From the NCBI RefSeq assembly GCF_003600625.1, contig NZ_CP032489.1, positions 3,472,001 through 3,536,000 on the forward strand: a DNA stretch of 64,000 nucleotides, in the 5' to 3' direction. The DNA is from Arachidicoccus soli (GTDB lineage Bacteria > Bacteroidota > Bacteroidia > Chitinophagales > Chitinophagaceae). Shown piece after piece: positions 61,140 through 64,000 of the stretch. The notes under the pieces were generated by a model. The model was not told the origin of the DNA. It worked only from the letters and a program-made list of their open reading frames with translations, and ran no database searches. The translations under genes and the position numbers were made by a program. Numbering within the stretch: the first letter of the stretch is position 1; each line of letters opens with the position of its first letter.

Positions 61140-63416
61140 TTATTTATCCCATTCAATCATTTGGCTTTGGATATCTCTCGAATTAGTTCCTACCATAATA
61201 TTAAATTTGCCACTTTGCCAATCGTACTTTAAATCCGCATTATAAAATTTCAAATCATTTGGTGTAATGTCAAAACTAACTTCTTTAGATTCTCCGGCTT
61301 TCAAAAATATTTTTCTAAACCCTTTTAATTCTTCGACGGGCCTAGAAATGCTACCTACCAAATCTCTAATATAAAGTTGTACGACTTCACTTCCATCGTA
61401 ATTTCCCGTATTAGTTATAGAAACCGAGGCTTTTAAAACCTGATTGCCTTTTAGTGCAATATTGCTAAGGCGAAGTTTACCATAAGAAAAACTTGTATAG
61501 CTCAAGCCAAATCCAAAAGGATACACAGGATCGTTGGAAACATCTAAATAATTGGATTTGAATTTTTCGAACCAATGTCCTTTTTTCAATGGACGGCCAG
61601 TATTTAAATGATTATAGTACAAAGGTATTTGTCCCCCATTTTGGGGGAAAGTCATCGTAAGCTTTCCTCCAGGGTTTACCTTTCCAAATAATACATTTGC
61701 GACAGCATTTCCAGTCTCTGTACCACCAAACCATACATCTAAAATTGCTGGCACGTTTTTTTCTTCCCAAGGAAGCGTTAGTGGACGACCGTTGAAAAGT
61801 AATAATACCACAGGCTTACCCGTTTTAATAAGTGCTTTTAAAAGCTTCTCTTGAACATCTGGAATATTTATATTTGATCGACTGCTCGACTCTCCACTAA
61901 ACTCTGCACTTTCGCCAAGTGCAGCTATAATTACATCACTTTTTTGTGCTACTTCCAATGCCTCATTTAGTAAAGTTTCATCACTTTTATCACTTCGGTA
62001 AATTGTCTTACCAAACATTGTTACTCTTGACTGCAAGGCACTGTCTTCTGTTAGATTAGAGCCTTGTGCATAGGCTATTTGCGCATTGCCCCCCACATAT
62101 TTTTTGATAGCCGCCAATACAGACAGATTTTCCTGAGTATTGGCACCTACACTCCAGGTTCCTCCCATTTGATTGGCGGCATCCGCCAAAGGGCCAATAA
62201 CAGCAATATTCCCAGAAGTTTTCAAAGGGAGTAAATCATCTTGATTTTTCAATAATACAAAACTTTCTTCTGCAGCTTTTTGAGCTAATGCTCTATTTTG
62301 TACTGTAAAAGCTTCTGTCGCCGCTCTATTAATGTCGCAATATTTATACGGATTTTGAAATAATCCTAATTTGTACTTTGCCTCTAAAACCAAACGACAA
62401 GCGTTGTTTATTTCTTCCAATGAGATTTTATGTTCTTGCAGTGATTTTTTTAAAGTTGTCAGGAAGCCTTCACCCACCATATCCATATCTACTCCAGCTT
62501 TTAATGCTAATGCAGAAACTTCTTGTAGGTTACCCATGCCATGCTCCATCATTTCATTGATGCCAGTATAATCAGTAACTACAAACCCTTTGAATCCCCA
62601 TTGTTTGCGCAAAACATCAGTCAACAACCAACGATTGCCAGTTGCTGGGACATAGTCTACCACGTTGAAAGATGCCATTACACTTCCTACACCTGCATCT
62701 ATTGCAGCTTTGTATGGTGGAAAATAATCATTATACATGGTCAGATGACTCATATCAACCGTGTTATAATCGCGACCAGCCTCTACCGCTCCATAAAGAG
62801 CAAAATGTTTTACGCAAGCCAAAATATTTTCACTGGAACTAAAGTCTCCTTGATAGCCTTCAACCATCACTTTTGCAATTTGGCTTCCCAAAAAAGGATC
62901 TTCGCCGCTACCTTCTGCAACACGTCCCCAACGAGGATCACGGGAAATATCTACCATTGGACTATAGGTCCAACAAATACCATTAGCGCTCGCTTCTTTA
63001 GCCGCTGTTTGTGCAGTTTGCTTAATTAAAGCAGTATCCCAGCTACAGGATAATGCAAGTGGTATAGGAAATTGTGTTTCGTAACCATGGATAATGTCCA
63101 TTCCAAAAATAAGCGGAATATGAAGTCGACTTTTTTCTACAGCAACCTTTTGAATATCTCTAATTTTTTCTACCCCTTTAATATTAAATAATCCACCTAC
63201 ATTACCCTCTTGAATACTTTTTCCGATATTGGAATTTTTCACTTGTCCTGTTGTAAAATCTCCTGCACTGGGCAAGTTTAACTGCCCTATCTTTTCATTC
63301 AAATTCATTTTACTCATGAGATTAGCAACAAATTTATCCATTATCTGCTCTTGTTTCCGAGATTGTGCATTTACAAATAATGGCAGAATAAATAATATAA
63401 GTATTATCTTTTTCAT
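61140..63416 (-). CDS. bglX: Beta-glucosidase, family GH3 (BglX-like)
   Basis: Retaining exo-beta-glycosidase, 758 aa from the ATG at 63416, with a signal peptide ending at NAQ (residue 18); probably periplasmic. GH3 N-domain with DPRWGRVAEGSGEDPFLG and the nucleophile Asp at about 282 in GFVVTDYTGINEMM; C-domain with the acid/base region AALGESAEFSGESSSR; fibronectin type III-like domain at the end (SEVVQLYIRDLVGS). It releases terminal glucose or xylose from oligosaccharides. Next to a second glycoside-related gene. Confidence 0.95.
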   Translation of the reverse strand: MKKIILILFILPLFVNAQSRKQEQIMDKFVANLMSKMNLNEKIGQLNLPSAGDFTTGQVKNSNIGKSIQEGNVGGLFNIKGVEKIRDIQKVAVEKSRLHIPLIFGMDIIHGYETQFPIPLALSCSWDTALIKQTAQTAAKEASANGICWTYSPMVDISRDPRWGRVAEGSGEDPFLGSQIAKVMVEGYQGDFSSSENILACVKHFALYGAVEAGRDYNTVDMSHLTMYNDYFPPYKAAIDAGVGSVMASFNVVDYVPATGNRWLLTDVLRKQWGFKGFVVTDYTGINEMMEHGMGNLQEVSALALKAGVDMDMVGEGFLTTLKKSLQEHKISLEEINNACRLVLEAKYKLGLFQNPYKYCDINRAATEAFTVQNRALAQKAAEESFVLLKNQDDLLPLKTSGNIAVIGPLADAANQMGGTWSVGANTQENLSVLAAIKKYVGGNAQIAYAQGSNLTEDSALQSRVTMFGKTIYRSDKSDETLLNEALEVAQKSDVIIAALGESAEFSGESSSRSNINIPDVQEKLLKALIKTGKPVVLLLFNGRPLTLPWEEKNVPAILDVWFGGTETGNAVANVLFGKVNPGGKLTMTFPQNGGQIPLYYNHLNTGRPLKKGHWFEKFKSNYLDVSNDPVYPFGFGLSYTSFSYGKLRLSNIALKGNQVLKASVSITNTGNYDGSEVVQLYIRDLVGSISRPVEELKGFRKIFLKAGESKEVSFDITPNDLKFYNADLKYDWQSGKFNIMVGTNSRDIQSQMIEWDK

Positions 63417-63515
63417 TTTGAACATATAGAGAAATATTTAATTTAGTAAATAATTTTATAGTTTTTTATGAAAAATAACCAGTTTCTCATTTAAAAATAT
63501 TTTCATAAACATGCA

Positions 63516-64000
63516 TCACTCTGATTTTGTTACTGAGGAGCGCTCAGACACTCCACTTGCATTTATCGCTTCTATTTGGAAATAATAGGGTGTATCCTTT
63601 TCCATGACTTTGAACCAGTAATCATTTTGCCCATACACCATTATACAATTATATAATTTATGGGGTTTAGTCCCAAAATAAATATTATAAGCAAATGCAT
63701 CATCCGACATTCTCCACCTTAACCAAGCACTACGTGTATCCTTTTCTCCTCTCAAGATTGTAAATCCTTCCACTGGTTTTGGTTTTGCTTGATTCGCATT
63801 GCCAAAGATGCGTAATCCGCTAATGGCAAATTTACCAGTAGGCATATGTACATTTATCAATTTAATATATCTAGCTTTTATAGGTGACCTGAGTTCTATA
63901 TAATCGTGTGGGACATCATATTTGTTTTTCGATTTATCTATCAGCATCTTCCAATTTTTCCCATCTAAAGAATAATACATTTTATATTGAATATAACTGT
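63516..64000 (-). CDS. C-terminal end of a secreted carbohydrate-active protein (cut by window edge)
   Basis: The frame stays open beyond 63980 to the end of the window (SYIQYKMYYSLDGKNWKML), so the ATG at 63980 is internal. The visible 161 aa contain a discoidin (F5/8)-like end (ARYIKLINVHMPTGKFAISGL) followed by a fibronectin type III domain (AWLRWRMSDDAFAYNIYFG). Such a C-terminus is common in GH43-like xylosidases and related enzymes of Bacteroidota; the catalytic part lies outside the window. Confidence 0.72.
   Translation of the reverse strand, partial: SYIQYKMYYSLDGKNWKMLIDKSKNKYDVPHDYIELRSPIKARYIKLINVHMPTGKFAISGLRIFGNANQAKPKPVEGFTILRGEKDTRSAWLRWRMSDDAFAYNIYFGTKPHKLYNCIMVYGQNDYWFKVMEKDTPYYFQIEAINASGVSERSSVTKSE

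Noticed and set aside
1-64000. CRISPR arrays, rRNA genes, replication origin
   Set aside because: No regularly spaced direct repeats with unique spacers, no rRNA-like sequence and no DnaA-box cluster seen.

Overview
The window is a chromosomal piece of an AT-rich member of the Bacteroidota, most likely family Chitinophagaceae. The evidence is a fused LpxC-FabZ, the bacillithiol deacetylase BshB1, a DUF4294 protein, SPII lipoproteins, almost no Shine-Dalgarno sequences, and the Bacteroidota promoter pattern (TTG or TTTG, 19-20 bp spacer, TAnnTTTG). Species cannot be fixed from this alone.

Layout. 1-3.8 kb: a Lys/Ala-rich protein cut by the window edge, and an ileS of the eukaryote-like type with a GIHH signature. 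4-6.1 kb: a polysaccharide lyase family 8 enzyme. 6.2-10 kb: an HD hydrolase and the lipid A genes lpxD and lpxC-fabZ. 10-16.8 kb: an AraC regulator facing a three-gene secreted glycan-degradation operon (GH20, DUF3472, GH89) for N-acetylhexosamine-containing glycans. 16.9-32 kb: housekeeping genes (glyA, a sugar nucleotidyltransferase, cysE-cysM, pabA, pabB-pabC-recQ, holA, DUF4294, bshB1, a desaturase, tatA, gatA, a lytic transglycosylase). Two oddities lie here: recQ ends at a canonical A_AAA_AAA slippery heptamer with a RecQ-like tail in the -1 frame, and gatA has no ATG/GTG/TTG start where the family alignment puts its N-terminus.

32-44.6 kb is the accessory region. It holds a large unknown lipoprotein, a transposase fragment, relics of a Y-family polymerase and of a serine recombinase, a PIN/antitoxin pair, an AAA-DUF4143 ATPase behind a 33-bp tandem promoter repeat, a probable GNAT-like/HTH pair, a tyrosine integrase broken by one stop and two frameshifts, and two group II introns (1993 bp each, no difference seen). 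The introns abut exactly and sit just after the intrinsic terminator of a tRNA-Pro(UGG) gene. This looks like a decaying integrative element beside a tRNA, later hit twice by a class C intron.

44.8-64 kb returns to core genes: an ABC permease, tsaD, a lipoprotein, folD, queE, a phosphoesterase, a serine hydrolase with a vestigial GH3 C-terminal domain, ferritin, the rplM-rpsI-rpsB-tsf cluster, yqgE, a pseudouridine synthase, a glycosyltransferase, a SixA-like phosphatase, an esterase, ubiX, a GH3 beta-glucosidase and the end of another carbohydrate-active protein. The PL8, GH89, GH20, GH3 and esterase genes suggest a polysaccharide-degrading lifestyle, although no SusC/SusD pair is present in the window.
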